A DNA stretch of 64,000 nt from Puccinia triticina (GCF_026914185.1 NC_070567.1:1240001-1304000); one strand, 5' to 3'; numbered from the stretch's first letter, positions 10,674-21,368 are shown. Program-made: numbers and translations. Notes: a model not told the origin generated them from the letters alone.

Positions 10674-12126
10674 TTAAGCCAAAATCGACTGGGTGGAGTC
10701 CGGTCGCCCCTTCGGAGCGCCTGTCGCGGGGTCCCATCCGCTACGTTCTCCTCCAGCAATGTACGGGTTGTCTTCAAAACCTAGCTTGCTCTTCTTCCTC
10801 ACATTGTTGTAGCACTGGTCGGCGATGTCCTGACGGAAGACGGAGATGTCGGGAACAAAAGTTTCATCTCCAACAGTGATATGATGGGCAAAAGTGTTGG
10901 CCCGCATTTGGATGTCGTAGCGGAGGGCCGCAAGAAAACATACGTTCAAGTGAATCCTGTCACAATTAGCTTTGTGAGCTAAAAGCCACTCAGCGAAGAT
11001 TTTGAAACCGTATATGTCTCGAATGCAAACATGAAATTCTCTATGAGCAACCGTCCAAGCGCCCAAAAATAATGACCATTCGCTCGGATAAGGAAGACCG
11101 AAGTATCTCAATCCCTTCTCAGAGCTGTTCTCTTCTGATCTGGACCGGTTGATGGCGTAATATGACATTGCATCGGCTTGCCACTTGCGATTGAAGATAG
11201 TCAGAGGGATTGGGGCCTTGAGCTCTTTGAGATTCTTGTCAAAGAATGGAGTGAAACCGACGCTAACGTGCTGATTTGCACACCCGATCTTGAAGGAGAG
11301 GCCTTTCTGTTTTGACTTGATCTCTGACTGCTCGACCGAGATCTGCTTAGAAGTGGTCGGTGGGGGGGGCTAGTATAGGGGACGGGTTTACTGCAATGAG
11401 GCTCGACAGGGGGGATGGTCGGGTGGATGTGTTGTTGATGGTGGCTGATTGGGCTGGGGTCTTGGCATTGTTAACGATAGAAGTGTACATGTTGTAGAAG
11501 AAATTGGCTCGCTCTACGTCGCCGTCATTGTCCGCTTCATTAGCCTTGAGCCATATCGCCTCTCTATTGTCATTCGAGGTGCCCGTCTTCTCAACTGGAG
11601 GGGTTTCCGCAACTGGGGGAGGACACGTGACAATCTGACAATCTTTATCACCGAGCAGCTCCAAGATCTCTTGCTCTGGATCGTCAACTAGGTCGTTGGC
11701 AGGGAGCCTGGGGGCCTTAGGGACAGCTTGCTTCTCAGACTGATCTGGCTGCTTCTTTGCTGACTTCTTCTGCTTCGTCGCAGGAATTGCTTTGGCTCGT
11801 GTGTTCTTAGCAGGACCGGTTACGGGTTCAACTGCTGGAATATCTGATATGTAGCCCTATGTCAGTGACTATCCAACCGGTAAGGGAGCGGATTCAAGCC
11901 GTAAGAATTTTAGCTTACCTTGGGGTACAAGAGATTCTTCGATACTCTGTGCTTCTACCTGCGAAGCCTCACCGGCAGACGTGAGAGGTAAGTCATCACT
12001 GGTAGGTAGGGGTTGAGTCATGGCCGTAGCCGTTGGATTTGCCGTCCCTCCGGCAAGGGTAGGGAGGTCCGAGAGCTTGTCTGCTGGAGCCTTGGGAATT
12101 GAATTCTTGGAAAGGGATTCAGACAT
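10674..12126 (-). pseudogene. DIRS Gag-like protein with one intron
   Basis: Starts at ATG 12126 (MSESLSKN). Exon 1 ends at 11919, and a 75-bp intron (11918-11844, GTAAGC...TATCAG) joins it in frame to DIPAVEPVTGPAKN. The second exon is open to a stop at 11347 in one frame. Reading continues in another frame with SKQISVEQSEIKSK and YYAINRSRSEEN down to 10674. The break falls at a run of eight C, so it looks like a homopolymer slip. The first part is acidic and low in complexity. The second holds a conserved globular block (WSLFLGAWTVAHREFHVCI) and ends in a basic Gly/Arg-rich tail, suiting a nucleic-acid-binding capsid protein. Gag identity is inferred from its position upstream of the RT. 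Confidence 0.6.
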
Positions 12127-13118
12127 GGTTTGGTACGTGATTGAACTCGGTGGAATGAGGGGAGTCAAGAGAACTGGTCGGTGTTTCTGATGAAGGTGAA
12201 AGGGAAGAGTGGTGGAGTTGAGTTTCTGAAGGGGAAATGAATGGGATAGCGGAGTTTGTGGTTTCAAGGGATAGCTGTTGACTTTCTGATGGAGAACGAG
12301 AAAATAAAAGAAAGGGGAACGGCGATGAGCAATACGCGCTCTGAGACGGGAACAAAGGAATGAGTGGGACTGGTGGGTTGGAAGCCGCTGGACATACCAG
12401 TGGCTTAAATACTCACCCGTCTACCCAGGAGCGCCCTTGGGCGTCTCTGCGGTCGGTCCTCTAGTCCGCGTGTGGGCTCATCTGCGGTCCTCGGTCCAGG
12501 GCCATATCGCGTAACTCCGCCTCGTCGTACGTGCGCGTATCGTGGGTTGTAGTTTGGCTAGGTGTCCGGTCTCAAGGGTTCGTATGAGTGTCCACCTAGC
12601 TGTTGAGTGGGGAGGGGGCGCCTAGCATGGACCTTAGCCCCTTCTCCTGCGCGCCAGTAACTCCCAATAAAGTTACTCCTTGCTAATCCTGGGAGTAAGC
12701 GCTGCATGCAGACACTCCTCCCCACCCAAAAGTATGCACCAAACACAGCTTAAATAAGCTGTAGGTGCATACCACATACTTACACAGCTTTTTATCCCGC
12801 ACCAATGCGGTTGCCGGCCGGGATTACCGCTAATCCGGGAGTAAGCAGATCTGTTACTCCTCAAGTTACACCCGCACCGATGCGGATGCTCTAAGAGCAA
12901 TGACCAAAAAGACCATTCCCCATTGTAAGCAACAAATGGCGTCTAGTTGCACAGCCTGCAAGCAGGTGACATAATTCTGTTTTTTTCACTTAGTTTTGCA
13001 GGTGCGCAGTTACTTCAGAAGTGAAAAAAAAGGAATGTTGTCACCCGCTTGCGGGCCATGTCAAATGGCATAATGCTGCTGCACAGATTAAGTTGTGCAG
13101 GTTCTTGCGTAATGGTCT
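12127..13118. other. 5' leader of the DIRS-like element and non-coding flank
   Basis: No gene. 12660-12900 contains repeated words: GCTAATCC(T)GGGAGTAAGC at about 12684 and again at 12829, and CCCGCACC(A/G)ATGCGG at 12797 and 12870. This short-repeat structure near the presumed 5' end may be a remnant of the DIRS terminal repeats, but no copy was found near 1.5 kb. Confidence 0.35.
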
Positions 13119-13127
13119 TTTTCCAAC
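13119..13127. repeat. 9-bp target-site duplication, outer foldback element, left (TTTTCCAAC)
   Basis: TTTTCCAAC at 13119-13127 is repeated exactly at 15280-15288. Confidence 0.9.
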
Positions 13128-13657
13128 GGGGCAGGCTAAATCCACACCAAAAAATTATTTCATCCACTCCAAAAATGGAGTGAACAGTAGTCCACTCCAA
13201 CTTTCATTGGAGTGAACCATAGTCTACTCCAAATTTTGTTGGAATGAACAAAATTACACTCCAAAAAAGCCTGTTTTTTGGAGTGCAACCATGATGCACT
13301 CCAAAAATTTTGGAGTAAACCCAATTCCACTCAAATTTTTTTTTTTCAAGCAACATTTTTTCATTTTTTTTTTTTGGAGTGCACAGATGTTCATTCCAAA
13401 TTTATTGGAGTGGATTAAGGTTTCTCAAATTTAAAAAAATGCAATTTTAAATCTGTACAATTGAAACTTGCATGTAACTTTGAAAAATGTATATTCTAAG
13501 TTCTTGGGGTGGATTACCAGGAAAACTTTAGGGCAGTAGTAGGCAGGTGACATGAACCAACCAAATTTCATCCCCTTGAATTTATTTCTGGTTCAGGTTT
13601 TAGTCATTGTAGAAACTGAAAACATTTTACATACATCATTTTTGATGTATTTCAAAT

Positions 13658-14910
13658 GGGGCAGGCTTTAGGCACGCCAAAAAATTCCCAGATGCACGCC
13701 AAAAAAGGCGTGCACTCCTGACCACTCCAAGATTTTTGGAGTGCAGGATGTTTCACTCCAAAACCAGCCCCATTTGGAGTGCACAACCCTGCACTCCAGG
13801 TGGTATGGAGTGAACACCCCGCCACGCCAAGACCAGCCCTCCTCCCCTCGATGGCCGGTCTGCGGCGGCTACACATGTCCCTCTCAATGACCAGGACGGA
13901 CCGCTCACCGAGAGGACACACCCCTCTTGATGACTGGGACGGACCGGTCACCGAGAGGACACACCCCTCTCAATGACCGGCACAGACCGGTCATCAAGAG
14001 GACACACCCCTCTCGATGACCGGGACCAACCAGTCATCAAGAGGGCAAACACACCCCTCTCAATGACCGGCACAGACCGGTCACCGAGAGGACACACCCC
14101 TCTCGATGACCAGGACCGACCAGTCATCAAGAGGGCAAACACACCCTTCTTGATGACCGGGACGGACCGGTCATTGAGAGGACACAACCCCTCTTGATGA
14201 CCAGCACAGACCGGTCATCGAGAGCTGTATCCCTTGATAATTGGTCCGGTCTGTCCCGGTCATCGAGGGGGGGGGGTTTGTCCCCTTGATGACCGGTCTT
14301 TCCCGGTCATTGAGAGGGGTTTGTCCTCTCGATGGCCGGATTTCCTGGTCATCAAGAGGGGTTGTGTCCTCTTGATGACCGGCGTCCTCTCAATGACCGG
14401 TCCGTCCCGGTCATCGAGAAGGGTGTGTTTGCCCTCTTGATGACTGGTCGGTCCCGGTCATCGAGAGGGGTGTGTCCTCTCGGTGACCGGTCTGTGCCGG
14501 TCATCAAGAGGGGTGTGTCCTCTCGATGACCGGTCTGTCCCGGTCATCGAGAAGGGTGTGTTTGCCCTCTTGATGTCTGGTCGGTCCCGGTCATCGAGAG
14601 GGGTGTGTCCTCTTGGTGAACGGTCTGTCCCGGTCATCGAGAGGGGTGTGTCCTCTTGGTGACCGGTCCGTCCCGGTCATCGAGAGGGACATGTGTAGCC
14701 GCCGCAGACCGGCCATCGAGGGGAGGAGGGCTGGTCTTGGCGTGGCGGGGTGTTCACTCCATACCACCTGGAGTGCAGGGTTGTGCACTCCAAATGGGGG
14801 CTGGTTTTGGAGTGAACCATCCTGCACTCCAAAAATCTTGGAGTGGTCAGGAGAGCACGCCTTTTTTGGCGTGCATCTGGGAATTGTTTGGCGTGCCTAA
14901 AGCCTGCCCC
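13658..14910. mobile_element. Inner Mutator-like foldback element carrying the GACCGGTC satellite
   Basis: Begins GGGGCAGGCTTTAGGCACGC and ends with the inverse. Flanks are ATTTCAAAT (13649-13657) and ATTTTAAAT (14911-14919), a 9-bp duplication with one C/T change. The first ten bases equal those of the outer element, so the two are family members. Its arms (about 13658-13890 and 14680-14910) are nearly perfect inverse copies. The core (13890-14690) is a palindromic satellite. ORFs seen here are translations of the satellite, not genes. Confidence 0.85.
13890..14690. repeat. Palindromic GACCGGTC satellite, array 1
   Basis: Tandem units of roughly 40-50 bp. Each is a near-palindrome of the form CCTCTCGATGACCGG-spacer-CCGGTCATCGAGAGG, separated by short ACACACC-type linkers. 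The array as a whole is inverted about a centre near 14230. Confidence 0.9.
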
Positions 14911-15279
14911 ATTTTAAATACACATATGATGCTGACATAAGGTTTCATTCCTCTTTAAGAACCCTGGCTTCTTTTACTGCAATACTGGTGAAAACCACTC
15001 CAATAAATTTGGAGTGAAAATCTGTGCACTCCAAAAAAAAAAATGAAAAAATCTCCCTTGGAAAAAATATTTTTGGAGTGGAATTGGGTTTACTCCAAAA
15101 TTTTGGAGTGCATCATGGGTACACTCCAAAAAACAGGCTTTTTTGGAGTGTAATTTTGTTCACTCCAAAAAAATTTGGAGTAGACTATGGTTCACTCCAA
15201 TGAAAGTTGGAATGGAATATTGTTCACTCCATTTTTGGAGTGGATTTAGTAATTTTTTGGTGTGGATTTAGCCTGCCCC

Positions 15280-15288
15280 TTTTCCAAC
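15280..15288. repeat. 9-bp target-site duplication, outer foldback element, right
   Basis: TTTTCCAAC, identical to 13119-13127. Confidence 0.9.
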
Positions 15289-15439
15289 ACCTTTACACTA
15301 ATTTTTTTCTTGGATAAAGTGATAACAATCCCTCAAGTGCCTTTTTGGCGCTGAAATTGGGTTGTTATCTGGCACACTGTGTGCCCCAATAACGTAAGCA
15401 GTGGGAAAGAATGATGTAATCAGTGGTGTGATAACGTAG

Positions 15440-15971
15440 TGTTGAGATTTGGACTGAGTACTGCAGCACAAGGAAGCAAAAGATGAGCCTGTGGGCTCAA
15501 GAGAGAGGGCAGTGAGGGTTGAGGGCTCACCGGATCGGCTCAGGATGGAGGCGCGGAAAAATGAGGAAGAACCGATGAAGCTTGATTGCTTGTAGGAGGC
15601 TACTACATATAGACTATCTACATACAATCAAGTTGTGGGTGAGAGGCATAGTGAATATGAAGAAATGAATAGAAGGATCTCGAACTCTGAGAGATATCAT
15701 AAATGAAACTGAACTGCTACAATCGGAGCGCGCACACATCAGAGAATAAGGGACATTTGGGAAAGATTGACAGTCTAATCTCGGCAGGGAACAATATCAC
15801 ATGGCAAGTACGGAAAAGCAATCATGACCAACAACATACCAGATCAAAGGAGGTGAGAGAGCATAAGAAGTGAGAGAAGGGAATCAGAAGGAGTCACTTG
15901 AGCGAGGAAGGAAAAAGGAAATAGGAGGCAGAAGGCATAAGAGGGGAGTCCAGGAGGACGAAAATCCAACA
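15440..15971 (-). repeat. Solo LTR
   Basis: 532 bp, plus strand TGTTGAGATT...AAAATCCAACA, flanked on both sides by CGTAG (15435-15439 and 15972-15976). Matching TGTTG/CAACA ends and a perfect 5-bp duplication show a single LTR left after recombination between two. The first ten bases equal those of the Copia LTR at 4101, so a related Copia family is likely. Orientation is uncertain. The short ORF inside has no family resemblance. A weak relic of similar sequence (TAGACTAT...CTACCAATAAG) lies near 52640-52830. Confidence 0.85.
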
Positions 15972-15976
15972 CGTAG

Positions 15977-16358
15977 TACACCACTGTTACAAGTAACTGT
16001 AACAATAACAGTTTAAAAATTGCTAGGTTACCGTCATTGGTAATGTTACTACCCAGCGTTGGTTCAACCCTGGATAAGGTCATTTTTGGTGATTTGGCCC
16101 ATGGTTGTTAACCCAATCCCCACCGCAGTGTGGTGATCCAAATCTGTTGCACACAACAAAATGCCAAAACTCACATTACCACCTAAAATACTTGCATATG
16201 TTAGAATATTATTACAGAAATAGACTATACATACAAATTTAAACCTAGTCACTCATTTCAACTACCCAGCAAGCTCTGTTAGTTTAAAAGGTATTTACAA
16301 TCATACATTTAGTACAGGCCATATCTATGCAGAAATTTATACAAATAGTAAAAGCATG

Positions 16359-16359
<1 letters not shown>
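15977..16359. other. non-coding stretch with a GTTACC palindrome
   Basis: No gene. 16020-16080 (GTTACCGTCATTGGTAATGTTACTACC...GCGTTG) resembles 40608-40668, so both are fragments of one dispersed repeat. Confidence 0.4.

Positions 16360-16453
<94 letters not shown>
16360..16453. repeat. (TA)n microsatellite
   Basis: An uninterrupted TA repeat of about 94 bp. Confidence 0.98.
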
Positions 16454-16455
<2 letters not shown>

Positions 16456-16497
16456 AGCATATTTATATTTCCTAGGTGGGCAAGCCTACACTAGGAG

Positions 16498-16691
16498 CAA
16501 CGGTGAAACTGATACAATACGTGTATTTATATCTGTATTGGCAATACATAGTTTGTGTTGTATTGGGCACCCAAATACACAGTTTTGGAAAACCATGTAT
16601 TGTATCTGATAACCAATACATCCAAAATACATCTATTTTGATATGATACATGCACCATACTGATACTTGTAAAGTATCAGTTTCACCATTG
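16498..16691. mobile_element. MITE with 7-bp flanking repeat
   Basis: 194 bp with terminal inverted repeats CAA(C/T)GGTGAAACTGATAC, flanked by CTAGGAG at 16491-16497 and 16692-16698. CA...TG ends and a 7-8-bp duplication suggest a hAT-type non-autonomous element, though the boundary is ambiguous by one base. Its interior is rich in GTATTG/CAATAC. Confidence 0.8.
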
Positions 16692-16698
16692 CTAGGAG

Positions 16699-17284
16699 CT
16701 AATGCAGCAACTAGGCCTCCATTCAACAACTCAACAGATTCACACAGAACTTGCATTGATGCATGCGGTCAGCGCACCTTCACTTGGCAGTGCAACCAAC
16801 TTGGGTGGCCGTTGCGTTAAAAAATACAACACACACATTTTCATGTGGAACATCAGATCAAGTTATGTACCCCTTGCAGAAGGCAGTGCAATACACAGGG
16901 TCACCACCAGCAGAAATGCCTCAAGTGCAGCCCTCACCAGCAAAAATAAATCAGAAAAGAATATATAAGGAGGCCCTCCTCCCACCATTCCTCCCATCAT
17001 CACCCAGGCACCCCAGCTCCGTGGTCATCAAGCATCAATGTAGAAATCTCATCTCACACTCTACCACCACTTCTCTCTGCTAGAAACCATAAAATCCAAC
17101 ATAACCGATTCTCACTTGATTATATTATTCTGCACCCTTCTCACTATGTAGAGGTTGTATAAACATCTTGTACTTGATAAAACTAATCTAGGTCTGATAG
17201 AGACTACTACATGCAATTTTTCTCTGTCATAAATTCACACCACAACAATAAATAAATTGGTTGTCATAATTCTGTGTAGTATGA
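16699..17284. other. non-coding stretch
   Basis: No gene supported. Two overlapping ORFs at 16702-17083 lack domains, and the stretch is of mixed composition. Confidence 0.4.
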
Positions 17285-17286
17285 TA

Positions 17287-17486
17287 GGGGGGTTCACAAT
17301 AGGATAAAATAAAACTTTAAAGCTAATTTTAAGACCTTTACGAACAACTTTTTAAAAAATAAAGATGTTGCTCTGATTCTCAGGGGATACCCAGTCCTGT
17401 ACACCTTGCCAGATTTTTAAAAATTTGTTGATAAAGACCTTAAAATTGACTCTAAAATTTTACTTTTATCCTATTGTGAACCCCCC
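17287..17486. mobile_element. Tc1/mariner-type MITE, copy 1
   Basis: 200 bp with inverted ends GGGGGGTTCACAATAGGATA, flanked by TA on both sides (17285-17286, 17487-17488). TA target sites are the Tc1/mariner hallmark. Related copies at 17492, 45759 and 48209. Confidence 0.85.
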
Positions 17487-17491
17487 TAATA

Positions 17492-17662
17492 GGGGGGTTC
17501 AAATTTAAGGCCTTTCTGAACGATTTTTAAAAAATGAAGAAGTTGCTCTGATTCTCAGGGGACACTCAGTCCTGTACATCTTGCCAGATTTTGAATTTTT
17601 TTTTTGATAAAGGCCTTAAAATTGACTTTCAATTTCTATCTTGATTCTATTGTGAACTCCCC
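17492..17662. mobile_element. Tc1/mariner-type MITE, copy 2
   Basis: 171 bp, five bases downstream of copy 1. Same internal sequence (GTTGCTCTGATTCTCAGGGG) with eroded ends (GGGGGGTTCAAA and GTGAACTCCCC). Flanked by TA. Confidence 0.8.
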
Positions 17663-17664
17663 TA

Positions 17665-18370
17665 AAAGAGGGGCAGGTCTTTCAACCCACCCGTAACAGT
17701 AGTATTACTTCTGGAATATCATATTGCTATTTCCCCCTCAACGGACTGCCAACCCATCCCAAAGGAGTTCTCATAGTGGCACTTGCGGCAGGCCCACATT
17801 GTATAAGTGGCCAAATGTGTTGCCCCATGGAAGGTGTGAGCCTGAGTCTCTATAGTGACAACAGGACACAAGAAAATGGGGGAAATATTTGGATTTCTTT
17901 GGATAAAGAAAATACAAATATAAGAGAGAGAGATAAAGAGAGAAAGAGACTGAGCAGATTCAAGATTAAGCAGATATTCAAGGTTATTCTGGTGGTAATG
18001 TACGTCCACTGGCAATGCTACCTCTTCAGAAGAGTGCTGCCAAGCTGTGCTAGAGAGTGCTACAGCCTCCTCTCACCAAAGAAATGTCAAGGGCTTCTGG
18101 ATTAGACAAGTTTAATCCAGCCACAATTTTTTATCTTCCTTCTGGATAGTCAAGGTTCTTTAAAGGGAAACCTATGTGGTTTGTTTCTTGCAAAAACCAC
18201 AGAAAAAAAAATGATGTTAAGCAGGGGCAGCCCTGTGATCAAGGATAAGGCAAAGGCCAGCAAAATAAGAGCAATTCAAGAAGACACAGAGTTGTACCTC
18301 TGAGATAAACAAGGTTCAGTGAAAGAGGTTACTTACTGTCAATATCCTAGGCGCCTGTGACGTTAGGTAT
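17665..18370. other. non-coding stretch
   Basis: Two short opposing ORFs (17719-18105) have no recognisable domain and I do not call them genes. Confidence 0.4.
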
Positions 18371-18373
18371 ACT

Positions 18374-18506
18374 AGCACTGTTCACGTAAGAAATCTATGA
18401 CCATGTGAGAGATATACATCAGCATATTTTCCCAGCTAAATTGGCTGGCACAATGGGATAAACTTTATTTCAATCTTGCTGATGTTTAGCTTACATGAAC
18501 AGTGCT
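18374..18506. mobile_element. MITE with ACT target duplication
   Basis: 133 bp. Inverted ends AGCACTGTTCA(C/T)GTAAG, flanked by ACT (18371-18373, 18507-18509). A 3-bp duplication fits a PIF/Harbinger-derived MITE. Confidence 0.75.
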
Positions 18507-18509
18507 ACT

Positions 18510-19292
18510 GGGAGCATGGTAATCTCTTTGGTGGTGATCCTGGGGTTATCTGGGGTGTGGTTCTGGTGTGCTGAAGTCTGTAGATCCTCCTCAGGAAAGG
18601 GGGATCCTGACTGCAAAAATTTTCACAGTTTGCTTATGTAATTTACATATGTACATGTGGTTTGGCGCGCCTTGTAGCGCTGACACGTCACAACTGCGCA
18701 TGCGCGCTACAACTCAAGAACTCAGGGAAGGAGTAGAGTTACAAAGAATTGGTAAGTTGTAACTAGGGTTAAAATTTCATGAGGAAACAGAATATGAAGT
18801 CAAAACAAGGATATCTCTTAAGATGAAAAAGATATGAAGTAATTCATATGTAAAAAGTAGAAAAAGGCAGACTTTAGGTCAGCTGAGTTGACTCTAAGGC
18901 TGACAGAAGGCCATATTTGGGGTTTCGCATGATCACTGTGAGAACTCCTCTTGGGATGGGTGGCAGTTCTTTGAGGTGGAAATAACAAAAATACATTGCA
19001 GTTAAGTAATATTTATGTTATGGGTGGTTTGATACCTGAGATGTGAGCACTTAATGTTTTAACTCTCTTATCTTGGAAAGGGAGAGGACCCAAAACATAC
19101 ACCACAGTGGTGTAGCCACCTTGAAATCTAGTGCATGAACAAAATCTCAACTAGAGATTCTAAAATAGAGGATAATGAATTCTTTTAAATAGCTTGTTAC
19201 TTGAGAGTAGAGGGGAAGGATACAAGGAAGAAGGTAATAGAAATGGCATAAGTAGCTCTGAGAGTGCATTTGGTGAAGATATCTTTAATTTT
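18510..19292. other. non-coding stretch downstream of the 19.3-21.4 kb gene
   Basis: No gene supported. Confidence 0.4.
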
Positions 19293-21368
19293 CTAGGAGG
19301 TGGAGTGGTGCAGTAAAGGTTTAATTATTCCTGCTGAGTCTGAATGATGATGTAATTCTAGTTTTTGATACTTTTTAGGACCAAAGATTCTGCAGAGCCT
19401 ACCATAAGAATTTTGAAGCTGGGCTGCTGAGGGTGAAACAGAATGTTTTTGTTGGAATCTAGCAATAATAGGTGAGGTCCAAGACTTGGATGAAGAATGC
19501 TCCTCTCTGAGTTTGCTTATTTTAATTCTCAAATATTTGATTTTACTCTTGATTTCATTCTCACAATATCCCTGTATTTCATATTGATGTTCCAAATTAT
19601 TTATGTATAATTTTTGCAAGTCAGAATTCATGATTTGGTATTCAATCAGATTGAGTTCTTCAAGAGTTGATATTGGTTTTATCCCATCTATATCCTCTAA
19701 AGGAAATTCTTTATCAAGATATTTGGAAATATTTTCCAGCTCTGTAAGAGCTTTGATTCTAGAGTTCATCAAATTGATCCTTTTCCGTACTTGATCATCA
19801 AATCTGGAAGAAAAAAATGTCATTACTTCTGATATCATTTCTGGTCCACTAGGTTTCAAAAACTCTTTGTCTATGAAATCTAGAATTTGGCCAATGATTC
19901 TTAAATTATAACTTTTTTCCAATCATGTTTCCATATTTGATCATCTTTGAAGATTGAGATGATAAATCCAAGTTTAGAATTGATGCATGTTCTACAAATT
20001 GGGCCACATTTTTTTGTGTCTGCTAATATAGCTGAAAGAAGATGGTTGTGTTGAAAAAAAATGTCAAAATCTTTCAGTTCTGCCAACTTTGACTCTATAA
20101 AGTTGTTTCTTTTGAAATTCATTTTTCCTGCCTCCAAAGCAAGCAAATCATTCAAAAATTTTTGTTTTGCTTCAGGTTTAATAACTTTGAGATGATAGCA
20201 AGAGGAGTGTCTCAGCTGATATTCCATTAATATATGTTCAGCATTTTAAAAACAAAAGGGTGAGACTAGAGACTGGAAATGTGTGACTTACCTGCTAAAA
20301 TATTGAACAAAGGTGAAGGATACATTTCAATACTTCTAATTGTAGAATGATGGTTCCACTTTTTCTTTCCCATATTAGCACAATCTTGAAGCACATCAGA
20401 AGAAAAGAGCCCTTGAGAAAACAATATCTCAATCAATGCTGAAAATTTGGTCTGATTTAACAAATTATGCTTGTAGAGTTGGCCAATTGTCTGGATGAAA
20501 ATTCTTTTAAGAATCAGGACATCTTCATCTTTTTCATATACATAGCTATTGAACCGGCGGTAAAAATATTTTGAATTAACTGTGAATTTGGAAACTATAT
20601 CTGCAGTTCCTGATGAGATCCTTGAGTTGAGAAAACAAAGCAGCAGAGCATCTGGTTAGGATTTAGGGTTAGGTTTATGGTTAGGTTTCAAAGAGGTAGA
20701 CATACCTTTCCAAATGAATGCTTTCATCAACTGCAGAAGGAATTGATCTCATGTACTTATTCTTTAAAGTATGGTGAAAAACTAACAAGTCCTGGGTATG
20801 GTCTTCCATTAAAGATCTGTCTGATTTTTCTGCAATTTGTCCCCCTGTTGTCCAACCAAAAACAAAATCATTACCAATTTTTTTCTTCAAAGGGTTTCTT
20901 TTTTTTATGACCCTCATGAGATCCTGAAGATGATTGGTGATCATTTCAAGTTCCTTCAATTCAGAAGTGATTTTAATAGCTTTCCAGTAAGGATCAACTG
21001 GAAAATTTGGAGAAACATTGCCTTCTTTTTCCTTTTTGGATGTTCCCAATGATAATTCTAACTCTACCAATCAAAATTAATCATTGTCCGCTAATAAGAA
21101 ATTTTATGATCTGCTAATCAGAGATGTTTTCTAGCAAAAATTTCAAATTAGGAACCTTACCCTCTCTGTATGATCCAGGAGTGTGTTTTCTGAGCTGCCA
21201 AACAGATTGAAGGTATTGATTGAAGTGTATTTCTGGTATTGAAGGCTTTTCTACAACTTGTGAACTGAAAGTTTTTTTGATACCAATGTTTGTGCATTGT
21301 GTTGTTTCTACATAGAACACAAGCATTAGAATGGGCATTAATTTTTTATATCTTGAAGGTAACAGCAT
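19293..21368 (-). CDS. Large secreted hypothetical protein, four exons, probable frameshift in exon 4
   Basis: Function unknown. Exons: 21368-21161, 21063-20706, 20620-20292 and 20184-19293, with introns of 97, 85 and 107 bp. Donors are GTAAGG, GTATGT and GTAAGT. Phases fit at every junction. The product starts MLLPSRYKK followed by a hydrophobic core (LMPILMLVFYV), a signal peptide with likely cleavage near residue 25. The mature part is Lys/Glu-rich and helical, with no domain I recognise, and a C-terminal stretch resembling coiled coil (KSKIKYLRIKISKLREEH). The coding total is 1787 nt, one short of a multiple of three. Frame is lost in a run of six A at about 19912-19917; one more A would give 595 residues. 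That is either a sequencing slip or a recent null allele. The last acceptor (CAAAG at 20185) is my best fit and least sure. Likely a lineage-specific secreted protein. Confidence 0.65.
20655..20692. repeat. Telomere-like TTAGG repeats inside an intron
   Basis: The plus strand reads GGTTAGGATTTAGGGTTAGG followed by TTTATGGTTAGG, imperfect 6-7-bp units. It lies within intron 2 of the gene above. Confidence 0.6.

Larger units (their letters stand above)
1981..12126 (-). mobile_element. DIRS-like retrotransposon (gag-RT-RNase H-tyrosine recombinase), inactive, split by a Copia insertion
   Basis: Minus-strand coding order is gag (12126-10674), RT (10311-9374, then 4095-3705), RNase H (3704-3255) and tyrosine recombinase (3242-1981). 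This is the order of DIRS retrotransposons, which integrate through a tyrosine recombinase rather than an integrase. Coordinates cover only the coding extent; the terminal repeats were not resolved. The Copia element at 4101-9368 interrupts the RT, and reading resumes in the expected RT connection region (KFLGFIWNG) on the far side. Frameshifts and TGA stops occur in gag, RT and recombinase, so it cannot move on its own. No methyltransferase domain was seen. Confidence 0.85.
13128..15279. mobile_element. Outer Mutator-like foldback element, non-autonomous
   Basis: Begins GGGGCAGGCTAAATCCACAC and ends with its exact inverse, flanked by a perfect 9-bp duplication. Long terminal inverted repeats and 9-bp duplications are the signature of Mutator-like (MULE) elements. 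The arms (about 13128-13440 and 15000-15279) are built from short palindromes of the type ACTCCAAA...TTTGGAGTG. There is no transposase. A second element of the same family (13658-14910) has inserted into it. Without the insert and its duplication the outer element would be about 890 bp. MULE assignment rests on duplication length and terminal structure only. Confidence 0.85.

Noticed and set aside
13948..14529. Open reading frames with repeated DRSVPVIERGV / MTGTDRSSRGH peptides
   Set aside because: They are translations of the palindromic satellite on both strands and in several frames, with no start or domain support.
13890..14690. CRISPR-like appearance of the regularly spaced palindromic repeats
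   Set aside because: The spacers are not unique but are short repeated linkers, no cas genes exist, and the DNA is eukaryotic. It is a satellite.
16360..16453. AT repeat as a replication origin or centromere signal
   Set aside because: A simple microsatellite without supporting features.
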